From Reclinomonas americana ATCC 50394 (taxonomy: Eukaryota > Jakobida > Jakobea > Jakobida), in NCBI GenBank assembly GCA_048213135.1, contig PS015235.1, positions 6,946-30,422 on the forward strand: a DNA stretch of 23,477 bases, written 5' to 3'. Made by a program: the position numbers and the translations under genes. The notes beneath the pieces were generated by a model. That model searched no databases. It was not told the origin of the DNA and saw nothing but the letters and a program-made list of their open reading frames with translations. Positions 9,551-19,472 of the stretch are shown piece by piece (the first letter of the stretch is position 1; each line of letters begins with the position of its first letter).

Positions 9551-9576
9551 ACGTCGCGACGTCGACGTCACACGTG
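9551..9576. promoter_or_regulatory. Palindromic CRE-like and E-box cluster upstream of the RRM/F-box gene
   Basis: ACGTCGCGACGT (9551-9562) and GACGTCGACGTC (9558-9569) are overlapping perfect 12-bp palindromes. The second runs into GACGTCAC, a CRE-like core, and then CACGTG (9571-9576), an E-box. The cluster lies about 160 nt before the ATG at 9736. Such sites bind bZIP and bHLH factors in other eukaryotes; the role here is inferred from position only. Confidence 0.35.
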
Positions 9577-9735
9577 CAATAATGACCGCTTTCTTCAACA
9601 AGCACTCATAGCAAGCAGGAGAAGTCGCTTTATCCTCCGTCACCCTTCACAAACACGACCCCATTCTCGAAAAAACTGCAGGACTTCGAACAAGCTTGAG
9701 TCCAATCACAATCGTGCTTGTGAGCGGACAACAAG

Positions 9736-9908
9736 ATGGGCGATGAGCGTGTCTTGGCCGCGGCCATGGGCATCATCGCTGAGAACCATGCCTGTGGTAT
9801 TACAGAAGGCAAACTGATGCACGTGCTGCGGGTGAGCAAAAAAAAAAGAGAGAGAAATGAGAAAGAATAGAAAGGAAGAGAAAGAAAGAGAGAGAGAGAG
9901 AGAGAAAG

Positions 9909-9951
<43 letters not shown>

Positions 9952-12900
9952 AGAACGNNNNNNNNNNNNNNNNNNNNNNNNNNNNNNNNNNNNNNNNNNN
10001 NNNNNNNNNNNNNNNNNNNNNNNNNNNNNNNNNNNNNNNNNNNNNNNNNNNNNNNNNNNNNNNNNNNNNNNNNNNNNNNNNNNNNNNNNNNNNNNNNNNN
10101 NNNNNNNNNNNNNNNNNNNNNNNNNNNNNNNNNNNNNNNNNNNNNNNNNNNNNNNNNNNNNNNNNNNNNNNNNNNNNNNNNNNNNNNNNNNNNNNNNNNN
10201 NNNNNNNNNNNNNNNNNNNNNNNNNNNNNNNNNNNNNNNNNNNNNNNNNNNNNNNNNNNNNNNNNNNNNNNNNNNNNNNNNNNNNNNNNNNNNNNNNNNN
10301 NNNNNNNNNNNNNNNNNNNNNNNNNNNNNNNNNNNNNNNNNNNNNNNNNNNNNNNNNNNNNNAGGAGCGCCTTCCCGGTCTGTGTCCTCGACAACCTGCC
10401 GTTCGCGCGCTTTTACATGGCCGCGCTGCGCGACAGGTGACGCGCTCGGAGGAGATCAAATCAAAGTACTTTTTATTGTGAGTGTGTGTTTTGTTGCATA
10501 CGTCAGCAATGGTGTCAGTGTGTGTGTGTGTGTGTGAGGGGCGAGAAATGGATCCAGGATAGTGTGGAACCCTCTTTATTCTCCTCTCCCCTCTTCCTCC
10601 TGTGTTCTTTCATTCGTATTCTGCGTCCCTCTTCTCTTGCTTTTTTTCTGTCTTCCTCTTCTTCCTCTTCCTCTTCCTCTTCTTCCTCCTGCTCCTCCTC
10701 CTCCTCCTCCTCCTCTTCTTCTTCCTCCTCGTTCTCTTCCTTCTTTCCTGCTCTTTGTTCTTCTGATCCTTGATCTTCTCTTCCTTCTCTTCCTCCTCTT
10801 CCTCCTCTTCCTCTTCTCCTGCCCCCTTTTTCCTCCTTCAACGTGGACGAGAAGACCCAGAAGATGATCTTGTCCTTGCGTTTCATCTGATTCTTCTTCT
10901 CTTCCTCATCCTTCTTCTCGTTCTCTTCCTCCTCTTCCTGCCCCTCAACGAATTGTCGCCCTCTTGTTCTTCTTGTTCTCCGTTGTCGTTGCTTTACTGC
11001 TTTGTTGTTGCTGTTTTTGTCGTTCTTCTTCTTTTTCTATATCATCTTCTCCTCCACTCCTCCTCCGCCGCCTCCTCCTCTTCTTCTTGATTTTCTTCCC
11101 CGCGGACAAGAAGAAGAAGAAGATCTTGTCCTCGTGTTTCATCTGCTTCTTCTCCTCGTCTTCCCGCTCCCTAACCCTCGTCGCCTTCTTGTGCTTCTTG
11201 TTCTCCGTTGTCGTTGCTTTACTGCTTTGTTGTTGCTGTTGTTCTTCATCTTCTTGATCATCTTGTTCTTCATCGGCATCCTCTCCTTCGCGTCCTCCTC
11301 CTTCTCGCTCTTCTCAGCTCCTTTCCCTCGCTCTCGCCGTTCCTCCACCTCCTCCTCCTCTTCCTTCNNNNNNNNNNNNNNNNNNNNNNNNNNNNNNNNN
11401 NNNNNNNNNNNNNNNNNNNNNNNNNNNNNNNNNNNNNNNNNNNNNNNNNNNNNNNNNNNNNNNNNNNNNNNNNNNNNNNNNNNNNNNNNNNNNNNNNNNN
11501 NNNNNNNNNNNNNNNNNNNNNNNNNNNNNNNNNNNNNNNNNNNNNNNNNNNNNNNNNNNNNNNNNNNNNNNNNNNNNNNNNNNNNNNNNNNNNNNNNNNN
11601 NNNNNNNNNNNNNNNNNNNNNNNNNNNNNNNNNNNNNNNNNNNNNNNNNNNNNTCTCTCTCTCTCTCTCTCTCTTTCTTTCTTCTTCTTCTTCTTCCCCC
11701 TCCTCACCCTTTCCCTTTAACCCCTCCTCGCAGCGCCCGCTCCAGCGGCACTTGGGGATCGTGGCCCGGTTGCAACACCCTGTTCTGCGAGTACTTGCCA
11801 CTCAGCGTCCAAAGCGAGCGACAAATCACCTCTCTGTGGCCGGCGGCCACGCGCGTCAAGGCACTTATGCACAACGCTCTCCGTGGATCTTAACCGTCTT
11901 TTTCACTCGCTTTCCCTCAAACAGTTCCTCTCGCTGGATCGAGGAAGGGTGGTCCGCGCCGCACTCATCACCTTCCGCACCGTGCAAGATGCTGAGCAAG
12001 TGTTGCTCTCCTACACCGGCATGCAACTGGACGACACCTCGTCGGGCATCGCCCTCCAGTACGCTCGGTTTGCGCCCGCCGTCGAGCCGCCGCAGATGCA
12101 AGTTTCGTTTGCATGTGCTTTCCTGGTGGTGGATCTGCGCGTTACCTAACTTGAGCGGTCGTGCAGGTCAGCGCCATTATGCAGCGCGACAAATCCGCGC
12201 CTGCGGAGGAGGTGCCGGCGAGTGAGGTCAGCTTTTTCTCCTCCAGTCTTGCCGACGTCCAGAAAACTCACAGACTGTGCGATGCAGACGCCGCCAGTGG
12301 ACGTATCCACCACCGCCACCACCGCCACCACCACCACCACTGCCACTGCCGCCGCTCCTCCTCCCGCCCCCGCGCCTGCTCGTCCTCCGTACAGCGTTCC
12401 ATTCTTTTTCCCTCCTCCACGTGCGCCGCTTGCAGCTTCTGTACTGCAAGCGCCTCCTTTCTACCCTTCGGCTGCTGCACCGCCGACTGCCACCACCACC
12501 ACCACCACCACCACTACGACGACGACGACGGTTTGTCGACCCCACGTTGTTGAATGTTCACGCATTCTTTGGCTCACACTTTTTCTCGCTGCTGGCAGCA
12601 ACCGGTGTCCACTGCAGCCGCGGTATGAACTCCTTGCGTGTGCATTTGTGAGGTGGCTGGAACACTCACTGTTTTCGCTTCACAGCCGAGTGCGCCGCCA
12701 ACCACGCAGGTTTCCATGCTTTCGCGTTGCAGCCTTGTATTCTCGTCAACCCACTGATTGTGCGCGTACATTGCAGTCCAAGACGGTGCTGCGTCCAGTC
12801 AGCCGCCCACCCATTGTGCGTGTTCATTTGTCATCCCACGCGAGGCTGTGCATTTTGCGTCTCATTGTTAGGACCATGCAGGACCCATCGCCACGCATGA

Positions 12901-15900
12901 CCGAGTCGCAGCGTTCGTGGCTGCGCAATGTTCCCGGATTGGCTTCTTCAGCTGGGCCATCGTCGCGGGTGAATGCCGACCGAAGCACATGGATCTCTTC
13001 TTCGTCACCGTCCCTCACATATCCTACAGCCATCGTCGTCGTCGTCGTCGTCTACAACCGCGCGTGGTCAGCGTCTCACTCTGCTGGACAAGGTCAGCGT
13101 GTCGAGTTTCTCGCGCATCTCGATCTCTCGCCCACCTCATTCGCCCCACAGCTCCCGCCAGAAATGGTCCAGGAGTGCCTGTCGTTCTTGGACCAGTACG
13201 AGTTCCAGCGTCTGTGGCGCACCTCGCAGCAGATCTGCTACTTTTTCGAGGAGGCCATGTACGAGTTTGTTATTCCAGCCGAGAACTGCCCGACCGAGGT
13301 CATGGCCCGGATCCTCGACACGCTGCCGAATCTGCACTGTCTGCGAAGTGCGTCCGCCGTGTGAGCATAAGCGACTTGCGACGTTAGCGCTCACGAAGTG
13401 CAATTGCAGTGCGAGACATGCCGACTGGCGAGGGAGTGGAACTGGTGACAGTGGCCGCTCGTTTGCCACGACTCGAGCGTCTCGATCTTGTTCCGTGCTA
13501 TCAATCCGCAACTCTTTTTTTTTATCACTTTGAGACTCACGTCTCCTCCACAGGGAGTGTTGGATGGATCTGAACTGCTTGACGCGCTCACGTCGCAAAC
13601 TGATGATGCCTTCTGGCGGCGATTGCGCGAGCTCCGGCTGTGGGGTTCGCGTCTTCGTGTCTTCGTATCACCGCACATTGTGACCGATTTTCTCAACCGC
13701 CTCTCATCATCCAGGAATCTCTTCCGTTGACACAAACGACGTGCTGCGGTACTTGACGATTCGAGCGAGCCTGCTCGGCAAACTGGAGACATTCTCGCTC
13801 TTGGAGCCTCCAGAGGCATTTGGCGAGCGCCGCGAATGTGCGCCTTGGATCGAGTTCCTCCGCGCTGTGCCACATCTGCGTTCATTGCGTGTTGCGGTGT
13901 GTTCCTGTTCCCATTATGATGCCCACGGCACTCGCTGTGTTGTGACATCCACCGCTGCGCTGTGTGACCAGAATGTGCCCGGAGGTGCCGAGGATGATGA
14001 AGAAGGGTTGTACTCGTCGATGTTGTCGACCACGCTGTCACTGCCGAATCTGGAGGAGCTGCACTTGACACGTGAGTGCTGGTGGTCGTGCCATAGGAGG
14101 GAAAAATGTGGGGGGGCTGTCTCGTAATAATTGATGTTTTGTCGCAGGCTGGGATTTGTCATCGAAAATGGTTGACGATTTGTGCGATTACCTCTCAGTA
14201 GGCTGCAAGCTGACGACGCTTTCGATCGCGGTGCGTGATGTGGGCGATGGTGCATGGAGGAGATGGTGGGGGATTGATTAGAACAGCGATGCAGACTGCA
14301 TTCTTGTTGTTTCCATATCTCACCTTCCTCCTGACCCATGCTGCAGTCTTGCTTGGTCACTCTCACTTTTCTTTTCCGTCTTCCCCTTCCGTCTTACCGC
14401 CTTCCATCTTCCTCCCTTTACGTCTTCCCTCCTTCCGTCTTCCCTCTTTCCGTCTTCCCTTCCGTCTTCCCTCCCTTCTATCTTCTCACTTCCCCCTTCC
14501 CCCTTTCCCTCTTCCCCTTCCGTCCTCCTTCCTCCAGTCTTCCCTCCCCTTCCGTCTTCCTCCTTCTCCTCACCGTCCCTTCTCTTCCCCCCTTTCCCCC
14601 CATTCCCGCTTCCCGTCTCCCCTCTTCCGTCTTCTCCCCTTCTATCTTCCCCCTTCCGTCTTCCCCCTTCTGTCTTCCCCCTTCCGTCTTCCCCACTTCT
14701 GCCTCCCCCTTTCGTCTCTCTCTTTCCCCCTTTCTCCTCTTCTCACTCCCCCCTTCGTCTTCCCCCTTCCGTCTTCTCCCCTTCCGTCTTCCCCCCTTCT
14801 GTCTTCCTCCTTCCGTCACCCCCTTCTGTCTTTCCCCCTTCTGTCTTCCCCCCTTCCGTCTTCTCCCTTCCATCTTCTCCCTTTCCTCTGTCTCCCCTTT
14901 CCGTCTCTCTCTTTCCCCCTTTCTCCTCTTCTCACTTCCCCCCTTCGTCTTCCCCCTTCCGTTTTCTCTCTTCTGTCTTCTCCCTTCCCCCTTCTCCCCT
15001 CCCCCTTCTCCCCTTCCCTCTTTTCCCGCTTCTCCCCCTTCCCCCCATTTCCGTCTTTTCCCCTTGTGACTTCTTCCTTCCGTCCTCCCCTTCTGTCTTC
15101 TCCCCTTCTGTCTTCCCCCCATTCCGTCTTTCCCCCTTCGCCCTTTCCCCCCTCTCCCCCTTTCCCCTCCCCTTCCCCCTTTCTTCCTTTNNNNNNNNNN
15201 NNNNNNNNNNNNNNNNNNNNNNNNNNNNNNNNNNNNNNNNNNNNNNNNNNNNNNNNNNNNNNNNNNNNNNNNNNNNNNNNNNNNNNNNNNNNNNNNNNNN
15301 NNNNNNNNNNNNNNNNNNNNNNNNNNNNNNNNNNNNNNNNNNNNNNNNNNNNNNNNNNNNNNNNNNNNNNNNNNNNNNNNNNNNNNNNNNNNNNNNNNNN
15401 NNNNNNNNNNNNNNNNNNNNNNNNNNNNNNNNNNTCCCCTTTTTGCAGCCATTCCCGGTCGACGGCGCCGAGCTCCTCGTCGATGCCATTCACCACTGCG
15501 ATACACTCCGCTCGCTCTACGTCGCCGTCGACTTGGACACCTCGTGGCCGCAGTCGCTAGCCAATGTGGTGGCCACGCACCCAAGCATCACCAAGTTCAC
15601 CGTGGAGGGCGGCGAGATCTCGTTCGATGTCCTGAAGCGCCTGCTGACCGCCCCTCGACTGGAGAAGCTCACCTTGGCCTCTGTTGACAGTTGCGAGTGC
15701 AGCGTGAACAACGTGTGCTTGCTGATACTCATTTGCCGATCCCACCCCCCTCACCTAGCTCACGACGCGTTTTCCGCGCGGGATCGAAAGTTGTGTGTGT
15801 ACTGCACTCGTTTTGTTTCTCTTGATCATATATTCTCACATGTGGGTGTGTGATTACGGCAGTCGTCAATTTTTGCTCCCGAATGCACTTCGCCGCGGCT

Positions 15901-17056
15901 CGAAGAGCGGGGTGGTGCTGAAGGATTTTGAAGTCCTTGGTGAGTGCAACAATTGCTGCATTCGTCTGCCGATGCAGCTGCTTACCCACTCGGCGAATCC
16001 AGACTGGGAGCGCGGATCAAACCTCGATGACCTGTACGCGCTGTTCATGGCCGTCGTCAGGTCGAATGCTCTTCGACGCTTTGCGTTTGCAGGTGCACTT
16101 GTTTTGTCTCTTTCTGTCACCTTTCCTCGCTCCCGCTTAAGCAAACAAACTGGGGCGTTGCTGTGCACAGCTCGCATTGGTACCGAGGTACCTGATCGCC
16201 GCGTGCTTGGTGAGTGTGCACTGTGCGCCAACTTTGTCCACATCTCCCCCCTCCATCTCCGTTCACATACCGCGCGCTCGTATACGTAACAGAATTCTTT
16301 GAGAAACTCGATGGCAACCTGACGCTGGAAGAGCTCGTGATGTTCAACGTCGTAGCGCTGGAGAAGCCGGAGGCGGATTATATGGCGCAGATGATCTGCT
16401 GCGGGCAACACAGTCTGCGCCGCCTGCAGTTGACGCCGGTCGGATCTGTGCCGGCCACCACCAAGTTCCTGCAGGGCATGAAGGACAGGTATCGCGGTGG
16501 ACCGTTGGAGCTCGTGGCGTCGTCGGATGTCGCCAGTCTGCAAGGCAGCAACGGTACTCATGTCGCCTTTGGTCCGATCCGCTGTGACTGCAGAGGGTGC
16601 TGAATGCATTTGTTTGGATACAGCTCGACAGTTGGCGAAGCTTGCCAGGTCGATGCAGATTGAGAACCCCAATTTGGTGGTTCGTGCAATCAACACCCCG
16701 CCGGAATACAGCGATGAGTGGGACGTTAACGCGTGGTTTGTCAGCGACTTTGGTGGTGCGTGGCGGACACTCGTTGCGATGTACATGGTTGTTTTGTGCT
16801 TGCAGTGCGTCATTGTCGTTGTGTGTGTGTGCGCGCAGATGACGACGAGGAAGAGGAGGAGGAAGAGCAGCGGCTACAGCTGCCGCCGATGCCGCTGCCG
16901 ATACCGCCGCATCCTCACCATCACCACCACCATCATCAGCTGAGGATTCTGGAAGTGGTGGACTTGGACGTATTCCTTGGCATCATGATGCAATCCAATC
17001 GCTACTTGCGACAGATGCAGCGCCAACTGAATCCGCATCGGCGCAACTGGTTCTGA
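9736..17056 (+). CDS. RRM, F-box and leucine-rich repeat protein (one gene model, at least 978 aa)
   Basis: Likely an RNA-contacting receptor of an SKP1-cullin-F-box ligase. Exons: 9736-9831; gap; 10363-10436; 11734-11854; 11925-12101; 12167-12226; 12288-12530; 12599-12622; 12686-12709; 12777-12815; 12882-12968; 13030-13092; 13152-13347; 13410-13489; 13554-13656; 13715-14071; 14148-14230; 15449-15714; 15863-15939; 16003-16092; 16171-16209; 16293-16553; 16594-16752; 16839-17056. All phases agree and no stop is met. RRM signs: NTLFCEYLP (strand 1) and RAALITFRTVQDAEQVLLS (RNP1-like strand plus helix), ending LQYARFAP. The linker is Pro/Thr/Ser-rich. The F-box is LPPEMVQECLSFLDQYEF followed by RLWRTSQQI. 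LRR signs are LPRLERLDL, LRELRLWGS, LPNLEELHLTR, LEKLTLASV and LRRLQLTPV. The C-terminus has an acidic run, a His run and then a helix to NWF-stop. The join inside the RRM (11855-11924) is uncertain: an alternative is 11883-11943. Two adjacent genes cannot be excluded. Confidence 0.72.
9840..10362. repeat. A/GA/(GT)n microsatellites and assembly gap in first intron of the RRM/F-box gene
   Basis: Poly-A, GAAAGAGA and (GT)n at 9911-9948 lead into N from 9958 to 10362. One or more exons probably lie in the gap, since exon 10363 is already open at its left edge. Confidence 0.9.
10480..11367. repeat. CTT/CTC-rich intron with a tandem duplication of about 225-255 bp
   Basis: Pyrimidine-rich trinucleotide sequence in the intron between exons 10363-10436 and 11734-11854. 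A segment is duplicated: TTCTCCGTTGTCGTTGCTTT at about 10976 and 11201, and ATCTTGTCCT plus GTTTCATCTG at about 10867 and 11122. Both copies follow a short purine stretch (GACGAGAAGACC / GACAAGAAGAAG). Long ORFs here are Ser/Leu/Phe low-complexity frames in a run of CTT codons and I do not regard them as genes. Confidence 0.8.
11368..11653. other. Assembly gap (run of N)
   Basis: 286 N between CTCCTC and CTCTCT microsatellites, inside an intron whose flanking exons join in phase. Confidence 0.97.
14360..15190. repeat. Polypyrimidine CTTCCGTCTTCCCC repeat tract in LRR intron
   Basis: About 830 nt of nearly pure C/T on this strand, built from variants of CTTCCGTCTTCCC (unit 12-15 nt). A longer period is also visible: CTCTCTTTCCCCCTTTCTCC recurs at about 14717 and 14907 (about 190 nt apart). 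The tract has strong strand asymmetry and mirror-repeat character. It continues into the gap at 15191-15434. Confidence 0.9.
15191..15434. other. Assembly gap (run of N)
   Basis: 244 N at the end of the polypyrimidine intron, 14 nt before the acceptor of exon 15449. Confidence 0.97.
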
Positions 17057-17486
17057 GGTGGTGAGGAGCGCATGTGAATTGCTGCTTCTTTGAGAGGCAA
17101 GCGTACGGTGCTGATCATGCTGCAACAGATGTTGCAATTGTATGTTCTGTGTACATGTATTATCATCAACAGAATTATTGCGCTGCGCGCTTGTTGGCGA
17201 ATGAATGGAATCTGTTGCGACGAGACTTTGCGACGATCCCAGTGCATGTTGTACTCACACAACCGTGCGGTACTGCTTTTGAGCACACTATTTGCGCTAC
17301 GAAATTCTTTTGATCATGAGACCAACACTAGTCTGGGTGGGCAGGGTGGGCTCCAAGAGCCAAAGAAGAGTGAAAACGAACAGGACAACTGAAAGGCATT
17401 GGTGGTTCCTGGTCGTTTCTCACTCTGGAAACCTAAGTATACCAATCGGTAACTAGCGATTTGCCTCATGAAAGGGAAGATGACTG
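17057..17486. other. 3' region of the RRM/F-box gene, no supported gene
   Basis: This stretch has balanced composition without microsatellites, unlike the introns. Two short overlapping ORFs (17074-17313 and 17090-17392) start just after the F-box gene's stop but have no family signature. It is probably 3' UTR and intergenic DNA. I see no AATAAA signal. Confidence 0.4.
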
Positions 17487-18008
17487 TTGGAGAAGAGTAA
17501 CTGTGTGTCTTGTTCATGGTTGGTGTGTCAAGGTCATTGTCGCGATCGGCAAGGGATATCTTGTTTGTTGCCTCGCCTGCTCGGTTCTTGTTTTGGCCAT
17601 GCTTCGCACGTGCAGCGTCTAGAAAGATGCAGATACCAAGGCGCAAGGATCGTGCTCATGTATGCAGGTGCTGAGTCCACATGGCGCATGATGCACGCAG
17701 CGGTGGACGGGAAGCCGAAGTCTGTGAAGTCAGAGGACAACTCATTCCTTGTCTTCATTATGGACGCGTGGATCATTGCAGCAGCGCACACCGCCGACTC
17801 TGTTCGTGCGTTCACAGATGCACAGCCTGCTCAAAGGCAACAACAACAACAACAACAACAGCAACATCAAGAACAGGAGCAGAGAGTGAGCAGCAATGTC
17901 AACAGTGATTTCGTGCAGTTGGTGGAGGCGCGTGAGAGGGCAGTGACGCGTGTGGTGCGACGTGTGCAACTGGTGGTGGAGCGTGTGCGGGCGGTGGGCT
18001 ATCGTTGA
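17487..18008 (+). CDS. Hypothetical protein with poly-Gln tract (173 aa or a spliced C-terminal exon)
   Basis: I do not recognise this protein. From about residue 50 it looks coding: an Ala/Met/Trp-containing stretch (MYAGAESTWRMMHAAVDG), a hydrophobic helix-like part (FLVFIMDAWIIAAA), then poly-Gln coded mostly by CAA (residues near 114-122), and a C-terminal amphipathic Arg/Val helix (VVRRVQLVVERVRAVGYR) ending at TGA. The first 45 residues are Cys-rich and less convincing. An acceptor-like tract ending GCACGTGCAG at about 17617 could begin the true exon, making this the last exon of a spliced gene whose first exon lies upstream. The possible alternative start at ATG 17659 would give about 116 aa. 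Confidence 0.4.
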   Translation: MEKSNCVSCSWLVCQGHCRDRQGISCLLPRLLGSCFGHASHVQRLERCRYQGARIVLMYAGAESTWRMMHAAVDGKPKSVKSEDNSFLVFIMDAWIIAAAHTADSVRAFTDAQPAQRQQQQQQQQQHQEQEQRVSSNVNSDFVQLVEARERAVTRVVRRVQLVVERVRAVGYR

Positions 18009-18164
18009 GTGAGGAGGAGGGGAATGCGAGGGGAGAGGGAAAAGGAAAGAGCGCGTCACCTGTTTTTCAAAGAGAGGGAGGGAGGGAGAGAGAAAGAGAG
18101 AGAGAGAATGTGTGAGAGGCAGAGTGAGGCAGTGCAGTGAGAGGAAGTGATGATGGAGAGTGAT

Positions 18165-18795
18165 TGAATCACAGAGAGAGAGGAGAGACAGGAGCGTTCC
18201 CTTGTTGTTTTCCCGTGCTTCTTCCCTGTACAACACTGAGAGGAAGCGAGAGAGGAGCGTGCTTCTTTGCTGTGNNNNNNNNNNNNNNNNNNNNTATCAG
18301 TGAGAGAAAGAAGAGCGATGCTATTCTTTGTTCCCTTGCGAGTGCGAGAGAGGAGCTTTGCCTCTTTGTATCAATCCTTCTCTCTGTGCATCACTTGGAG
18401 AGGAAGCGAGAGAGAAAGAAGAGCCTCTTCACCGTAAGAGCTTTCTCTTTTTTGTTCCTTCTTGTACCCGTGCACAGAGAGAGAGAGAGAGGAACTAGAG
18501 AGAGAAGCTTTGCCTCTTCGTCTCTCCATACTGCCTCCCTGCGTATCACTGAGAGAGGAAGCGAGGAAGAACGATTTCTCCAGAGTTGCTGTGACATGTT
18601 GAAGCTCACACAAACGCAACGAGAAAGGGAGAGAGAAGGAGAAGAGGAAAAAGGCAGCGCTTCTCATCTGCACGACACTGCCTTGCAGTCGGCTGTTGGG
18701 AAAGATGAGCACTGCCATTCTTTGTTCCCTCTTGCAGCGCAACCAGAGAGGGAGGCGCTTTACTTCTTCTTTCCTCTTCTTTTTCCGTGTCTGCC
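18165..18795. repeat. Degenerate tandem repeat of about 155 bp with 20-N gap
   Basis: AGGAAGCGAG recurs at 18241, 18401 and 18556, each after a CACT(G/T)GAG word. AAGCTTTGCCTCTT-like words recur at about 18353 and 18505, and ATTCTTTGTTCCC at about 18323 and 18718. The unit is about 150-160 bp with purine and pyrimidine halves. An open frame of 307 codons crosses the region but changes nature across the gap and has no protein signature. The 20-N run at 18275-18294 lies inside the first copy. Confidence 0.7.
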
Positions 18796-18926
18796 TCTGT
18801 GTTTTTATCTGTCAGTAAGTTTAAGAGATCTACCTGTGTTCGTCACGCCCTTGACCCATCACTTTTCTCTTCGCTCGTCCTCTTTCTCCCCACCCTCGTG
18901 CGTCTTCCCACCTCTCACTTCCCGTC

Positions 18927-19253
18927 ATGCGCACAGGCCTGCTCTCCTCTCTCGTCGACGTGATGCACGCCGTCGCTCGCCACTTGCCCTCCACCACCTC
19001 GTGGTTGGTGGTAGATCGACTGCACGAACTCGTGCTGCGTCCGTGGGAGTGGCTGCGCGAGCGATTTGCGGCGCTGGCCAAAAGTGACACCGCCTCGCTG
19101 TGGTCGACAATGGCACTGACCGTGGCGGTGACGGTTGGTCTCGTGGCTTTGTGGCGAGCCAAGATCCGCCAGGCCAGCGACAATCCGTTTGCGTATGATG
19201 GGAGATCGTTGCATGGAGTGGGAGCGAAAAGGCGCATGTCCATGATGAGATGA
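18927..19253 (+). CDS. Small single-pass membrane protein (108 aa), hypothetical
   Basis: I do not recognise a family. The protein opens with an amphipathic region (LVDVMHAVARHLP, then DRLHELVLRPWEWLRERF), followed by one strong membrane segment at about residues 57-76 (SLWSTMALTVAVTVGLVALW) and a basic stop (RAKIR). The C-terminal tail of about 30 residues contains an NPF motif and ends in RRMSMMR. There is no N-terminal signal peptide, so a signal-anchor or tail-anchor-like topology with the tail after the membrane is possible. Its start (GTCATGCG) follows a pyrimidine-rich leader. It is unspliced. It sits between a decayed tandem repeat and the remnant of the WD40 array, with no obvious functional link to either. 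The balanced composition and clear topology support real coding. Confidence 0.55.
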   Translation: MRTGLLSSLVDVMHAVARHLPSTTSWLVVDRLHELVLRPWEWLRERFAALAKSDTASLWSTMALTVAVTVGLVALWRAKIRQASDNPFAYDGRSLHGVGAKRRMSMMR

Positions 19254-19282
19254 TCGTCCCGCACTGGCTGTGGCACGAACAG

Positions 19283-19472
19283 ACAGACAGTGTGCGAGCG
19301 CAGTGCGAGAGGCGATGGGTGCGATCACTGGGGGAAGGAGACCCTCGATGCCCGCTTCGTCGTCGAGGAGGCCGAGGCCATGGTGCATCGGCGCACCGTG
19401 CACCCGGAGTCGCATTTAATGATATGTGAGACCTTTTTCTCTTTTTTTCGCGTTCTCCCTCGTGGATTGTGA
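19283..19472 (+). pseudogene. Decayed 3' end of a WD40 array gene
   Basis: The reading ETLDARFVVEEAEAMVHRR followed by TVHPESHL matches the C-terminal tail of the intact copies (CFIVEDAEVIVYRRSVDP and PESHL). Compared with them it lacks about 18-21 nt around SEMVLR, and the stop is shifted by an extra base (CATTTAATGA against CATTTGTGA), so the frame runs on to 19472. Only about 60 codons of homology remain and no WD40 blade is visible upstream. The T-rich sequence after it matches the 3' flank of the intact genes, showing that it was once a full unit of the array. Confidence 0.75.

Noticed and set aside
10840-10890. Short coding-like stretch (FNVDEKTQKMILSLRF) considered as an extra exon
   Set aside because: Ends in an in-frame stop, lies within the duplicated low-complexity segment, and its second copy encodes something different.
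10486-11257. Ser-rich and Leu-rich ORFs in the CTT/CTC intron
   Set aside because: Trinucleotide repeat reading frames; flanking exons join in phase without them.
13391-14071. 226-codon ORF on the - strand
   Set aside because: Antisense to LRR exons and their introns, no protein signature.
14235-15560. 441-codon Pro/Ser/Leu/Phe ORF in the polypyrimidine tract
   Set aside because: An artefact of CT-rich repeat lacking stops; it crosses a gap and a strong splice acceptor.
15866-16813. 315-codon ORF on the - strand
   Set aside because: It runs through both exons and introns of the LRR part of the + strand gene; an antisense shadow.
18164-19087. 307-codon + strand ORF across the 155-bp repeat
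   Set aside because: Low-complexity Arg/Glu/Ser/Leu sequence, interrupted by N, and overlaps the better 18927 gene in another frame.
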